Part shown: one piece after another, positions 27,454 to 35,895 of the stretch
How positions within the stretch are numbered: position 1 is the first letter of the stretch
How the letters are laid out: every line of letters starts with the position of its first letter
Assembly: GCA_900547595.1 (NCBI GenBank)
Contig: URHE01000008.1
Span: 1 to 43,936 of the forward strand
DNA length: 43,936 bases
Source: an uncultured Desulfovibrio sp.
GTDB taxonomy: Bacteria; Desulfobacterota; Desulfovibrionia; Desulfovibrionales; Desulfovibrionaceae
Direction: 5' to 3'
The notes under the pieces: generated by a model
What the model was told of the DNA's origin: nothing
Seen by the model: only the letters and a program-made list of their open reading frames with translations
Database searches by the model: none
Program-made: the position numbers and the translations under genes

Positions 27454-27924
27454 GGAACACCTCCCGCATGGGTTGGAGGAAAGGCTTTGTCATACTTTTG
27501 AGTTGGCGTCTGCGCTGTGGGGTACTGCCGAAATTATCCGTCAAAAACCGCCTTGCGCTGCTGTCCATTTGCGTAAGCTGCGCTTCGCGTGGCAACGCAA
27601 ACGCGCCTGCGGCGCGCCCTTCGGGTGGCTTCGGCGCTGGCTGCGTCAGAGAAAAATTTTCTTGGTCGAGTACTTGAGTACACTCCCCGCGAAAATTTTT
27701 CTCTTCCTTGCCGGCCCCGAAAAATCGTATTTTTTAGGATTCTTCCGGCACCAGCATCCGTCTGTCGCTCCGCTCCAGACGGACCTGAGGAATATCCACC
27801 AACTGCATTGTTATGACAGAGCCTGGAGAAAGGGGCGGAACACCTCCGCCGGACTGACTCGCGCCTTCAGCATAGGCGAAAGACAGGGAGCGGGGCAATG
27901 CTTTTCTGGCGCTGCTGCGGGGGC
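27454..27924. other. Non-coding gap with strong inverted repeats; possible dispersed repeat
   Basis: No convincing gene lies in these 471 bases. They contain a perfect 14-base AT-rich inverted repeat (27648-27661 with 27691-27704) whose loop itself contains GTAC-TTGA-GTAC, and a 7-base repeat CCGTCTG/CAGACGG (27758-27764, 27776-27782). The segment 27540-27660 is very Gly/Ala/Arg-codon-like but broken by stops in every frame, as in a repeat element or gene remnant. It lies downstream of the EamA gene, so the large hairpin could also end that transcript. Confidence 0.5.
27648..27704. repeat. 14-base perfect inverted repeat
   Basis: Arms AGAGAAAAATTTTC and GAAAATTTTTCTCT, separated by 29 bases. 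Each arm is itself nearly palindromic around AAAATTTT. The AT-rich arms in a GC-rich genome and the nested GTAC hairpin make this an unusual structure. Confidence 0.75.
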
Positions 27925-28833
27925 TCAGGCCGTTTTTCCCGCATCGGCGCAGGCGCCGCTTCGCCCCCGCGCGCGTGCGCCGAGCATGACCAGGAGGACG
28001 GCGCCCGCAATGAGCGCCACGCCGCCGGCGAGCGGCGCCGTGAACGGCTCTCCGAAAACGAGGACGCCCACGCCCACGGCGGTGAGCGGTTCCATGACGC
28101 CCAGCACCGAGGTCAGGGTGGAGCCGATGCGCTTGATGGCGAGAATGAGCGTGAGATTGGAAAATACCGCCGTCACCAGCGCGAGCAGGATGGCCGAAAT
28201 CACTTCCGGCCCGGTGTCGATCCATTGGAGCGTGCCCCGCGCGAGGCCGTCGCCCACGGAAATGACGGCGCCGAAAGCCATGACGTAGAAGGTCATGACC
28301 AGACCGTTGATATTGGGGATGCGCGCCACCTGGATGCCGATGATATAGAGCCCGTTGGTAAGTCCCGCCAGCAGGGCGAGGCAGACGCCCGCGGCGCTCA
28401 CGGCGGCGGCGCCTGTCTGCGGCCCCCCGGCGCTGAGCAGCCCCACGCCGACGGCGGCGAGCAGCACCGCCGCCCCGATGCGCAGGGAAAAGCGCTCGTG
28501 GAAAAACGCGATCATGATCAGCATGACCATGACGGGATAGAGAAACTGGATGGTGGCCGCAATGCCGCTCGGCAGGTAGCTGAAGGACTCGAAGAAAAAG
28601 AGCACGGCCAGCATGTAGCAGGCGCTCAGGCCGGCGAGTTTGCACACGTCGATGCCGCGCAGGGCGAAGCGTTCGCCCCTGAGGCGCAGCAGGAGCCAGA
28701 GCACGAGCGCCGCGATGGTGAAGCGGTAGGCCAGCGCTGTCTGCACGGAAATGCCGCCGCGCAGCAGCGGCAGGGAAAACAGCGGGATAAGCCCGAAGGC
28801 GGCGGAAGAGAGCAGCCCGTAGATAATGCCCAT
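27925..28833 (-). CDS. EamA/DMT-family inner-membrane transporter
   Basis: A 302-residue drug/metabolite transporter with about ten hydrophobic helices in two EamA repeats. The first is from IIYGLLSSAAFGLIPLFSLP to VGVGLLSAGG, the second from AGVCLALLAGLTNGLYIIGI to GGVALIAGAVLLVMLG. The second repeat has the conserved TSVLGVMEPLTAVGVGVLVF. Such proteins export amino acids or other small metabolites; the substrate is unknown. GGAGGT lies 4 bases before ATG 28833. A strong rlpA terminator sits 80-120 bases upstream, so this gene probably has its own promoter. Confidence 0.85.
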   Translation of the reverse strand: MGIIYGLLSSAAFGLIPLFSLPLLRGGISVQTALAYRFTIAALVLWLLLRLRGERFALRGIDVCKLAGLSACYMLAVLFFFESFSYLPSGIAATIQFLYPVMVMLIMIAFFHERFSLRIGAAVLLAAVGVGLLSAGGPQTGAAAVSAAGVCLALLAGLTNGLYIIGIQVARIPNINGLVMTFYVMAFGAVISVGDGLARGTLQWIDTGPEVISAILLALVTAVFSNLTLILAIKRIGSTLTSVLGVMEPLTAVGVGVLVFGEPFTAPLAGGVALIAGAVLLVMLGARARGRSGACADAGKTA

Positions 28834-28913
28834 CTGACCTCCGTGCCGTCCGGCAAGCGGCGCTGCATCCATGCCGGGTGCGGGTCCGCGCCATGCGGGA
28901 CGGCGGCGGACCG

Positions 28914-28954
28914 AAAAAAGGCCACCGTCCCGGCGCGCGCCGGAACAGTGGCCT
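28914..28954 (-). terminator. Intrinsic terminator for rlpA
   Basis: On the minus strand AGGCCAC/GTGGCCT flanks an inner CCGGCGCGCGCCGG and is followed by six T residues. It lies 30 bases after the rlpA stop. Confidence 0.8.
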
Positions 28955-28983
28955 GTGGGGTCCTTGCTGCCGGACCGGCCCTG

Positions 28984-29721
28984 TCAGCGCGCGCTGTCCA
29001 GAACCACCTCGGCTTCGGGATGCGCCTGGCGCAGGGCCTCGTGCATGGCGGCCGCGTCCGCGAAGGCGCGGAACGGTCCCACCCTGCCGGCGCCTCCGTG
29101 GGCGCCGTAGCGGATGAAATAGGCTTGATCGGCCTTGAGCGGCGTTCCTGTCTCGTCGCTCACCACTTCAAGGTCCACCCGGCCCACGCCGCGCTTGCCC
29201 AGGTTGATCTGCTGGGCCGCGGCATAGGAAAGGTCGATGATCCTGCCGCGCACAAAGGGCCCGCGGTCCGTCACGCAGACCATGACGCTCTTGCCGTTGT
29301 CCTGGTCCGTGACCTTGACGACCGTGCCCATGGGCAGTGTGCGGTGAGCGGCCGTGAACGTGTACATATCATAGGAAAGGCCGCTTGCCGTGGCCCTGTT
29401 GTGGAAATCGGGACCGTACCAGGATGCCTTGCCGGAGAGCAGTTCGCCCTGCTGGGCGCGTTTGAGCCAGAGGTCGCGGTCGGCGGCGCTGTTTTTTGCC
29501 ACAGTCTGGCGCGCCTTGCCGCTTTTCACGCTTTTTTTGGCGTGCCGTTTGCTCTTGGCGGAAGAGACCGTCTTTTTGGCGGCCTTGCCCTGTTTTTTGG
29601 CGGATGCCTTCCGGCTCTTGGTCTGGACGGAGGTTGAAGCCGCATGCGCGGTGATGGGGGCGGCGATGCACAGGCAGAGCGCGAGCGCCGTCCCGATGGA
29701 AAGCCAGCGCAGATACTTCAT
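28984..29721 (-). CDS. rlpA: RlpA-like septal ring protein with Lys/Ala linker
   Basis: A 245-residue exported protein. A signal peptide (hydrophobic TALALCLCIAAPI, cleavage near AHAAS) is followed by about 50 residues rich in Lys, Ala and Ser, then a double-psi beta-barrel with GKASWYGPDFHNRATASG, RTLPMGTVVKVTD and DRGPFVRGRIIDLS. The C-terminus (AYFIRYGAHGGAGRVGPF) resembles a short SPOR domain that binds denuded glycan. RlpA proteins cut or bind peptidoglycan at division sites. AAGGA lies 7 bases before ATG 29721. A TTGACA-18-TATAGT promoter sits about 150 bases upstream. Confidence 0.9.
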   Translation of the reverse strand: MKYLRWLSIGTALALCLCIAAPITAHAASTSVQTKSRKASAKKQGKAAKKTVSSAKSKRHAKKSVKSGKARQTVAKNSAADRDLWLKRAQQGELLSGKASWYGPDFHNRATASGLSYDMYTFTAAHRTLPMGTVVKVTDQDNGKSVMVCVTDRGPFVRGRIIDLSYAAAQQINLGKRGVGRVDLEVVSDETGTPLKADQAYFIRYGAHGGAGRVGPFRAFADAAAMHEALRQAHPEAEVVLDSAR

Positions 29722-29871
29722 GATGCTTCCTTGGTTGGCGTTATGGGGCTGCGCGGCCATGCCGCGCGGGCCGCGCCCGCGGCCCTGACCCCCCGGAAGT
29801 TCCGCTGGCGGCCCGACGCCTCTGCGCGTCGGTTGCGCCCTTCGGGGGGATGCCCTTTCCTCGTTTACGAA

Positions 29872-29901
29872 ACTATAGCTCCGGAAAAGAAGCGCTGTCA
29901 A
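29872..29901 (-). promoter_or_regulatory. Sigma70-like promoter for rlpA
   Basis: On the minus strand a perfect TTGACA and TATAGT are spaced by 18 bases. The transcript would carry an untranslated leader of about 145 bases before the rlpA start at 29721. Confidence 0.62.
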
Positions 29902-30010
29902 ACCGGGCGCCCGGCGGCGGAGCGCGGGCATCCCGTCCCCTCCCTGTGCCCCGGAGGGAGGCGCCCGGCGCGGCCAATGGCTCCGGCGTCCTTTTCCGTC
30001 CCGCGCGCCC

Positions 30011-30039
30011 TTGTCAGTGGGGGGATTATTGCATATAAC
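30011..30039 (+). promoter_or_regulatory. Sigma70-like promoter for pdxST
   Basis: TTGTCA and TATAAC are spaced by 17 bases. The predicted start near 30046 leaves a leader of about 130 bases that includes the hairpin at 30079-30098. Confidence 0.6.
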
Positions 30040-30174
30040 CGCCGCAGACGCGCCGGGGGGCGCGCTTTGTTCTTTTCAGGCCGCGTCTGGGCGCGGCCGT
30101 ATCGTCAACGCGCGGCGCGGGCACACGGTTTTCGCGCCGCTGCATGCCTTCAGGCGCATAAGGGAGCATGAGCG

Positions 30175-31074
30175 ATGAAGAACGGCGAACACGGAGAACG
30201 CGGCACCATCCGTCTCAAGACAGGTCTGGCCGAAATGCTCAAGGGCGGCGTCATCATGGACGTCACCACCCCGGAGCAGGCGAAAATCGCGGAAGACGCG
30301 GGCGCCTGCGCCGTCATGGCGCTGGAGCGGGTCCCCGCTGACATCCGCGCCGCGGGCGGCGTGGCGCGCATGGCCGATCCCACCATCGTCAAGCGGATCA
30401 TGGAAGTGGTGAGCATCCCGGTCATGGCCAAGGCGCGCATCGGCCACTTCGTGGAGGCGCGCATCCTCGAGGCCCTGGGCGTGGACTACATCGACGAGAG
30501 CGAGGTCCTCACCCCGGCTGACGACCGTTACCATATCGACAAGCAGAAGTTCACGGTGCCCTTTGTCTGCGGCTGCCGCAACCTGGGCGAGGCCCTGCGC
30601 CGCATCGCCGAGGGCGCGGCCATGATCCGCACCAAGGGCGAGCCGGGCACCGGCAACGTGGTGGAGGCCGTGCGCCACTGCCGCATGGTCATGGACGAGA
30701 TACGCATGCTCTGCGCCCTGCCCGAGGCCGAAGTGCCCAACTTCGCCAAGGAATGCGGCGCCCCGCTGGAACTCTGCTACATCGTGCGCGAGCAGGGGCG
30801 CCTGCCTGTGGTCAATTTCGCGGCGGGCGGCATCGCCACCCCGGCGGACGCGGCCCTGATGATGCAGCTTGGCTGCGACGGCGTCTTTGTGGGCTCGGGC
30901 ATCTTCAAGTCCGGCGATCCGGCCAAGCGCGCCAAGGCCATTGTCCAGGCCGTGACCAACTACAAGGACTATGCGCTGCTGGCCGAGATTTCCCGCGATC
31001 TGGGCGAACCCATGGTGGGCATCGAAATCTCCCAGATTCCTGAAGAACAGCGCATGCAGGAACGGGGCTGGTAA
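30175..31074 (+). CDS. pdxS: Pyridoxal 5'-phosphate synthase, lyase subunit PdxS
   Basis: A 299-residue (beta-alpha)8 barrel that condenses ribose 5-phosphate, glyceraldehyde 3-phosphate and ammonia to PLP, forming a dodecamer with PdxT. The family motifs are clear: LKGGVIMDV, MALERVPADIR, VMAKARIGHFVEA carrying a catalytic Lys, DYIDESEVLTPAD, and MIRTKGEPGTGNVVEA with the second Lys. FVGSGIFKSGDP closes the barrel. GGGAG lies 8 bases before ATG 30175. pdxT follows after 3 bases, so the two are co-transcribed. Confidence 0.97.
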   Translation: MKNGEHGERGTIRLKTGLAEMLKGGVIMDVTTPEQAKIAEDAGACAVMALERVPADIRAAGGVARMADPTIVKRIMEVVSIPVMAKARIGHFVEARILEALGVDYIDESEVLTPADDRYHIDKQKFTVPFVCGCRNLGEALRRIAEGAAMIRTKGEPGTGNVVEAVRHCRMVMDEIRMLCALPEAEVPNFAKECGAPLELCYIVREQGRLPVVNFAAGGIATPADAALMMQLGCDGVFVGSGIFKSGDPAKRAKAIVQAVTNYKDYALLAEISRDLGEPMVGIEISQIPEEQRMQERGW

Positions 31075-31077
31075 TCC

Positions 31078-31683
31078 ATGACGGCGGAGAAGAACCCCCT
31101 GGTGGGCGTGCTCGCCCTTCAGGGGGCCTTCCGTGAGCATGTGGCCGCCCTGACCCGGTTGGGCGCGGCCACGCGCGAGGTGCGCCAGCTCAGGGATATG
31201 GACGGCATCGACGCCATGGTCATCCCCGGCGGCGAAAGCACCACCATGGGCAAGCTCCTGACCGATCTGGAAATGCTGGAGCCGCTGCGGGCGCGCATCA
31301 GCGGGGGCATGCCGGTCTACGGCAGCTGCGCGGGGCTCATCCTGCTCTGCCGGAACATCGAGGGCTCGGCGCAGCCGCGGCTGGGCATTCTGGACGCCAC
31401 GGTGCGGCGCAACGCCTTTGGCCGCCAGGTGGACAGTTTCGAGGCGGAGCTGCCCATTCCCGAGCTGGGCGCGGAGCCGTTGCCCGCGGTCTTTATCCGC
31501 GCGCCGGTCATCCTTGCCACGGGGCCGGAAGTGCGCGTCCTCGCCCGGGTGGAGATGGACGGCGCGGAGCGCGCCGTGGCCGTGCGCCAGGGGCGCGTCC
31601 TCGCCACCTCCTTCCATCCCGAGCTGACGCCGGACACGCGCTTTCACCGCTATTTTCTGGATATTTGCCGGGGCGCGGCGTAA
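31078..31683 (+). CDS. pdxT: Pyridoxal 5'-phosphate synthase, glutaminase subunit PdxT
   Basis: A 201-residue class I amidotransferase that hydrolyses glutamine and channels ammonia to PdxS. The catalytic triad is visible: Cys84 in YGSCAGLIL and His180/Glu182 in SFHPELT. VIPGGESTTMGKLL binds glutamine. It starts 3 bases after pdxS and ends at an intrinsic terminator. Confidence 0.96.
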   Translation: MTAEKNPLVGVLALQGAFREHVAALTRLGAATREVRQLRDMDGIDAMVIPGGESTTMGKLLTDLEMLEPLRARISGGMPVYGSCAGLILLCRNIEGSAQPRLGILDATVRRNAFGRQVDSFEAELPIPELGAEPLPAVFIRAPVILATGPEVRVLARVEMDGAERAVAVRQGRVLATSFHPELTPDTRFHRYFLDICRGAA

Positions 31684-31706
31684 GCCGCGCGCCGACAGGA
31701 GGCACC

Positions 31707-31740
31707 AACGCCCCGTCAGTCTCTGGCGGGGCGTTTTGTT
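31707..31740 (+). terminator. Intrinsic terminator of pdxST
   Basis: AACGCCCCG (31707-31715) pairs with CGGGGCGTT (31727-31734), followed by the T-rich tail TTGTT. Confidence 0.78.
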
Positions 31741-31772
31741 CGCTGGCGCTGCCGCACGGTTCCGCCGGGGTC

Positions 31773-32618
31773 TCAGCGCTCCATTTCGCGGCCACGCTCA
31801 CGCGCGGCCAGCACCGCGTCCACCAGCAGGCCCGAAAGGCCCGCGCGGTCCAGCACATTGACGCCGGCGATGGTCAGGCCGCCGGGCGAGCACACATCGT
31901 CGCGCAACTGCATGAGCGGCGCCGTTCCGCCATCGGCCAGGGCCGCGCAGCCGGCAAAAAGCTCGCCGACCATGCGCCGGGACTCGGCATGCGGAAAGCC
32001 CAGGGTCACGCCCGCCTGGACGAGCCCCTGCATCATGGCGAACACATAGGCGGGGCCTGCGCCGATGAGGGCGGAAAAGTCCGTAAATTTTTCCTCGGGC
32101 AGTTCCAGGCAGAGGCCGAGCCGCCCGAAAAGCTCAAGCAGCGGCGTGCGCCATTCCTCCACATGGGGGCCGGGGGCGAAGCAGAAGGCGAAGATGCCCT
32201 TGCCCACCAGCGCCGTGGTGGTGGGCATGCAGCGGGCCACGGCCACGCCGTCGCCCACGCCCTTCGCAATCCGGTCGAGGCTCACGCCCGCGGCCACGGA
32301 AAGCACGAGGGTCCCCGGCCTCAGGTGCCCGCGCGCTGCCGCCAGCACATCGGCCACCTGGTACGGCTTGACCGCGAGGATGAGGAGGTCGGCCTTGGCG
32401 GCAAGCTCCGGGATGCCGGGCATGGCCTCCACGCCCAGCGCCGCCAGGGGTTCCATTTTTTCCGGGCTGCGATTGCAGCCGCACAGCGTAAGGCCGGGTA
32501 TCTTGCGCGCGGCCAGCCCGAAGAGAATGGCCCCGCCCATGCGGCCGCAGCCGATACAGCCGACGCGAAGCTTTCCGGCGAGCCGCCCGGGAAGCGGACT
32601 GGTCAGCGGTGCTGTCAT
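31773..32618 (-). CDS. proC: Pyrroline-5-carboxylate reductase
   Basis: A 281-residue NAD(P)H-dependent enzyme for the last step of proline synthesis. The Rossmann motif is GCIGCGRMGGAIL near residues 19-31; NRSPEKMEPL, AVKPYQV, ARCMPTTTALVGKG and the C-terminal SPGGLTIAG (family: (S/T)PGGTT) identify ProC. GGGGA lies 7 bases before ATG 32618, just inside the region after the S41 protease stop, and the two form a - strand unit. An alternative ATG at 32636 would lie 1 base after the protease stop. Confidence 0.94.
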   Translation of the reverse strand: MTAPLTSPLPGRLAGKLRVGCIGCGRMGGAILFGLAARKIPGLTLCGCNRSPEKMEPLAALGVEAMPGIPELAAKADLLILAVKPYQVADVLAAARGHLRPGTLVLSVAAGVSLDRIAKGVGDGVAVARCMPTTTALVGKGIFAFCFAPGPHVEEWRTPLLELFGRLGLCLELPEEKFTDFSALIGAGPAYVFAMMQGLVQAGVTLGFPHAESRRMVGELFAGCAALADGGTAPLMQLRDDVCSPGGLTIAGVNVLDRAGLSGLLVDAVLAARERGREMER

Positions 32619-32637
32619 GGCGTTTTCCCCGGTCATG

Positions 32638-34044
32638 CTAGCGGGCCTGTGGCGCGGGCGCGGCCTGCGGCGTCCTGATTTCCTGAAGCCGGGGCAGGCT
32701 CTTGACCATTTGCAGGCCCATGCGCAACTGGTTGTCGCGGGCGAGCTGTTCCCTGCCCTCGTCCTTGCCGCTCTTGCCCCTGGCGGCCTTGCCCTTGCCG
32801 TTTTCCAGATGCCGGTTGAGGTCCTGCTCGCGGAGGAGCAGGCGGGGATTGTCCTTGTCGTCCGCGCGCGGCGGCTCAAAGACGACCTCGAAGTCCGGCA
32901 CGATGCCCTCGGCCTGGATGGAGCTGCCGTTGGGCGTGTAGTAGAGGGCCACGGTGAGCTTGAGGCCCGAACCGTCGGACAGGGGGATGATATTTTGCAC
33001 CGAGCCCTTGCCGAAGGAGCGTTCGCCGAGGATGGGCGCGCGCTTCTGGTCGCGCAGGGCGCCGGCCACGATCTCAGAGGCCGAGGCCGAACCGGCGTTG
33101 ACCAGCACCACCATGGGCACGTCGATGTCGTCGGCCTGTCTGCGGGCGGCATAGGTGCGCTGGGTGCCGTCATCGCGTCCCTTGATGGAGACGATGGTGC
33201 CCTTGTCAAGGAAGGTGTCGGACACGCTCACCGCCTGGTCGAGCAGGCCGCCGGGATTGTTGCGCAGGTCAAGGACGATGCCCCTGAGGCCGCCCGTGGC
33301 CTTGCTTTCCTTCTGGGCCTGCTTGAGCGCTTCCCTGAGCTCCTCGGTGGTGCGCTCGGAAAAGCGCGTGAGGCGCACCCAGTAGTAGCCGTCTTCCAGC
33401 TGCTTGGACTTGACGCTGATGAGCGGGATGGCGTCGCGGGTGATGCGCACGGTCTGGGGGGTCTTGGCATTGCTGTGGAGGATGGTCAGCTCCACCTCGC
33501 TGCCCTTGGCCCCGCGGATGCGGGAGACCACTTCCTGAAGCGAAAGCTCCTGCGCGGGCTGGCCGTCAATGGAAAGGATGACGTCGCCCGGCTGGAGTCC
33601 GGCGCGGAAGGCGGGGGTGTCCTCGATGGGCGTCACCACGATGACCTGGCCGTTCTCCAGCGAAATTTCGATGCCCACGCCAAAGAATTCGCCGGAGGTG
33701 GTCTCCTGCATTTCCTTGTATTCGTCGGACGTCATGAAGGTGGAGTGCGGGTCAAGGCCCTGGAGCATGCCCTTGAGGGCGCCGTTGATCAGTTCCGCCT
33801 GGGTGACGTCCTTGACGTAGTTGCGCTCCACCAGGTCGAGCACCTGGCTGAAGCGGCGGGCGGCATCATACTTGTTGAGTTTTTCCCTGGCCTGATCCCG
33901 GGCCTGCTCTTTCTGTGCCTTGGCGGCGTCCCTGGTCTGGGGACGCGCCGGAGCGGCGCCCTCGGGGCCGGGCGCAGCCTGCGCGCCGCAGCCGCACAGG
34001 AGGAGCAGGAAGGCGAGAAGGCAGGAGGGGGCGAAAACGCGCAT
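32638..34044 (-). CDS. ctpA: S41-family C-terminal processing peptidase (CtpA-like)
   Basis: A 468-residue exported protease. The N-terminus has a hydrophobic signal ending LLLLCGCGAQ, which could be a lipobox with Cys at +1. A PDZ domain (GVGIEISLENG, then PGDVILSIDGQPA) precedes the catalytic core: NAGSASASEIVAGAL with the Ser, and GERSFGKGSVQ with Lys346. It degrades or trims periplasmic or membrane proteins. GAGG lies 5 bases before ATG 34044. A charged tail rich in Lys and Gly follows (residues 405-445). proC is transcribed downstream. Confidence 0.93.
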   Translation of the reverse strand: MRVFAPSCLLAFLLLLCGCGAQAAPGPEGAAPARPQTRDAAKAQKEQARDQAREKLNKYDAARRFSQVLDLVERNYVKDVTQAELINGALKGMLQGLDPHSTFMTSDEYKEMQETTSGEFFGVGIEISLENGQVIVVTPIEDTPAFRAGLQPGDVILSIDGQPAQELSLQEVVSRIRGAKGSEVELTILHSNAKTPQTVRITRDAIPLISVKSKQLEDGYYWVRLTRFSERTTEELREALKQAQKESKATGGLRGIVLDLRNNPGGLLDQAVSVSDTFLDKGTIVSIKGRDDGTQRTYAARRQADDIDVPMVVLVNAGSASASEIVAGALRDQKRAPILGERSFGKGSVQNIIPLSDGSGLKLTVALYYTPNGSSIQAEGIVPDFEVVFEPPRADDKDNPRLLLREQDLNRHLENGKGKAARGKSGKDEGREQLARDNQLRMGLQMVKSLPRLQEIRTPQAAPAPQAR

Positions 34045-34254
34045 GGTTGCCTCGAAGGTTGGTCTGCATCGGGCGGGCCGCCGGTACCGCGGCGGCCTGG
34101 AAAGCAAAAGCGGCCCGCGGCGTTGCCGCCGCACCTGCCGCGAAACGGGTCTGCGTCCACTGGTACGCCGGAATGCGGCGCTGATAGTGCCGTTTTTCAG
34201 GTGAAAAGGCAATGCCGCCGCACGGGAAATGCCGGAAAACGCGGCGGCGGGAAC

Positions 34255-34282
34255 AATCTAAGGCATTTCCCCCGGGCGTCAA
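34255..34282 (-). promoter_or_regulatory. Sigma70-like promoter for ctpA-proC
   Basis: On the minus strand TTGACG and TAGATT are spaced by 16 bases; the leader to the ctpA start would be about 205 bases. Confidence 0.45.
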
Positions 34283-34346
34283 GGGGTGGGGCGGCTTTTC
34301 CGGCATCCGGACGGGGAGGGGAAACCGCCGTTTCCAACCTTTTTTC

Positions 34347-34375
34347 TTGCAAGCGGCGCCCGGAAGGCTTATGGG
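34347..34375 (+). promoter_or_regulatory. Sigma70-like promoter for the D,D-carboxypeptidase
   Basis: TTGCAA and TATGGG are spaced by 17 bases, ending 44 bases before the start at 34420. Confidence 0.45.
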
Positions 34376-34419
34376 GAACCAAACCCCTGCTCATCCTCCC
34401 ACTTCAGCACAGGATCCCC

Positions 34420-35619
34420 ATGCCGTTTTTCCGTCTTGTCCGTTGTTGCCGTCCCTTGTGCCCGTCGGGGGCCATCCTGCTCCTGCTTCTCCTCGCCGCG
34501 CCGCCAGTGGCCCTGGCGGCTCCCGAAGTGCTTCCGGCCAGCGCCGTGGGCGTGTCCTCGGCCATTGTCTACGATCTGGACAATGACGCCATCCTTTTTG
34601 AACAGAACGCGGACGAGCCCATCCCTCCGGCCTCGCTGACCAAGATACTCTCCATGTTCCTGGCCCTGGATCATATCAGGGAGGGGCACGCCAGGCCGGA
34701 GACGCCCGTGACCGTGAGTCCGGAGGCCGCCGCCACGGGCGGGTCGCGCATGGGGCTGCGGCGGCATGAGCGGGTGCCCCTCGGCACGCTCCTGCTCGGC
34801 ATGGCGGTCTCCTCCGGCAATGACGCGAGCCATGCGGTGGCCGAATTTGTGGGCGGATCCGTCCCCGCGTTCGTGACCATGATGAATGTCAGGGCCAGGG
34901 AACTGGGCATGCGCGACAGCCTCTTCCTCAATCCGCACGGGCTCCCGGCGGCGGGGCAGCGTACCACGGCGCGCGACATGCTCACCCTTGCCCGGGCTTA
35001 TCTGCGCAGCCATCCCGACGCCCTGCGGATGCACAATACGCGCCTGCTCACCCACGGCGGCCTGACCACCTGGAACAAGAATCCGCTTCTCGGGCAGTAT
35101 CCGGGCGCTGACGGCCTCAAGACCGGCTGGATCCGCGCGTCGGGCTACAATCTCATCTTCACGGCCAGCAAGGGCGACCGGCGCCTGCTCGCGGTCATCA
35201 TGGGCGCGCCCGACGTGACCGCGCGCGGCGTGGAAGCCTGCCGTCTGCTCGATGCGGGCTTTCTTGTCTGTGAAAATCGCGCCGTGTCCGTGGCGGCGGC
35301 GCTGGACACGCTGCCCGTGGACGCGCGGCATATCGACGCGCGCAAGACCGCGCGTGAGGCAGGTCTGCTCAAGGCGGGACGCGCCTGGGCCGGAAAGGGC
35401 AAGGCCGGGGGAAGCAGGGTCGGCAAGTACGGGCGCGCCCGGTACGCCAAACATGCCGCCGCGAGCTACGGCAAACGGACCCAGGGCCGCATCGCTCCGG
35501 CTAGGGCCGCGTCGGCGGGGAGCGGGCGCGGCGATGCGCGCAAGGCAAAACGCAAGGCCGAACTCCGCAAGGGCGGCCACGCGGCGCGCGGCGGCCGTTC
35601 CCGCGCGGGTTCCGGCTAG
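34420..35619 (+). CDS. D-alanyl-D-alanine carboxypeptidase (S11) with basic tail
   Basis: A 399-residue penicillin-binding protein that trims the terminal D-Ala of peptidoglycan stem peptides in the periplasm. A signal peptide (LLLLLLAAPPVALAAP) is followed by the three penicillin-fold motifs: SLTK at 72-75, SGN at 132-134 and KTG at 234-236. The core ends near residue 310. After that come about 90 residues rich in Lys, Arg, Ala and Gly (for example KARAxxxGKxx-like repeats), instead of the usual C-terminal amphipathic anchor. The tail could bind the acidic cell wall or LPS. AGGA lies 5 bases before ATG 34420. Confidence 0.93.
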   Translation: MPFFRLVRCCRPLCPSGAILLLLLLAAPPVALAAPEVLPASAVGVSSAIVYDLDNDAILFEQNADEPIPPASLTKILSMFLALDHIREGHARPETPVTVSPEAAATGGSRMGLRRHERVPLGTLLLGMAVSSGNDASHAVAEFVGGSVPAFVTMMNVRARELGMRDSLFLNPHGLPAAGQRTTARDMLTLARAYLRSHPDALRMHNTRLLTHGGLTTWNKNPLLGQYPGADGLKTGWIRASGYNLIFTASKGDRRLLAVIMGAPDVTARGVEACRLLDAGFLVCENRAVSVAAALDTLPVDARHIDARKTAREAGLLKAGRAWAGKGKAGGSRVGKYGRARYAKHAAASYGKRTQGRIAPARAASAGSGRGDARKAKRKAELRKGGHAARGGRSRAGSG

Positions 35620-35701
35620 GGAAATGCCCGCCGCGGATTGCCATTTGCGCGAAGATGGGCTAAAAAATCTTCCCGTTCGCGGCACTGCCGGGAACGGTTC
35701 C

Positions 35702-35795
35702 GGAGGGGTAGCGAAGCGGCCGTAACGCGCTCGACTCGAAATCGAGTTATCGGTGAGTAACCGGTACGTGGGTTCGAATCCCACCCCCTCCGCCA
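35702..35795 (+). tRNA. tRNA-Ser(CGA)
   Basis: Class II tRNA with acceptor GGAGGGG (35702-35708) pairing CCCCTCC (35785-35791), discriminator G and encoded CCA (35793-35795). Anticodon arm CTCGA-CTCGAAA-TCGAG gives anticodon CGA, decoding UCG. T arm GTGGG-TTCGAAT-CCCAC and a long variable arm are present. Confidence 0.95.
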
Positions 35796-35895
35796 TGAGT
35801 AAAAACTTTAAGCCGGTTGCAAACGTAACTGGCTTTTTTTCGTCCGACTGTGGCCAATAGTGGAACTGACTGCCTTCAGCGCGAGGAGGTTCATT

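Larger units (their letters stand above)
29722..30174. other. Divergent intergenic region of rlpA and pdxS
   Basis: No gene is supported here. It contains the rlpA promoter (minus strand, 29872-29901), a pdxS promoter (plus strand, 30011-30039) and a leader hairpin GGCCGCG/CGCGGCC at 30079-30098 in the pdxS 5' region. Confidence 0.6.
34045..34419. other. Divergent promoter region of ctpA and the carboxypeptidase gene
   Basis: No gene is supported in these 375 bases. The region holds a minus-strand TTGACG-16-TAGATT promoter for the protease and a plus-strand TTGCAA-17-TATGGG promoter for the carboxypeptidase. Confidence 0.5.
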
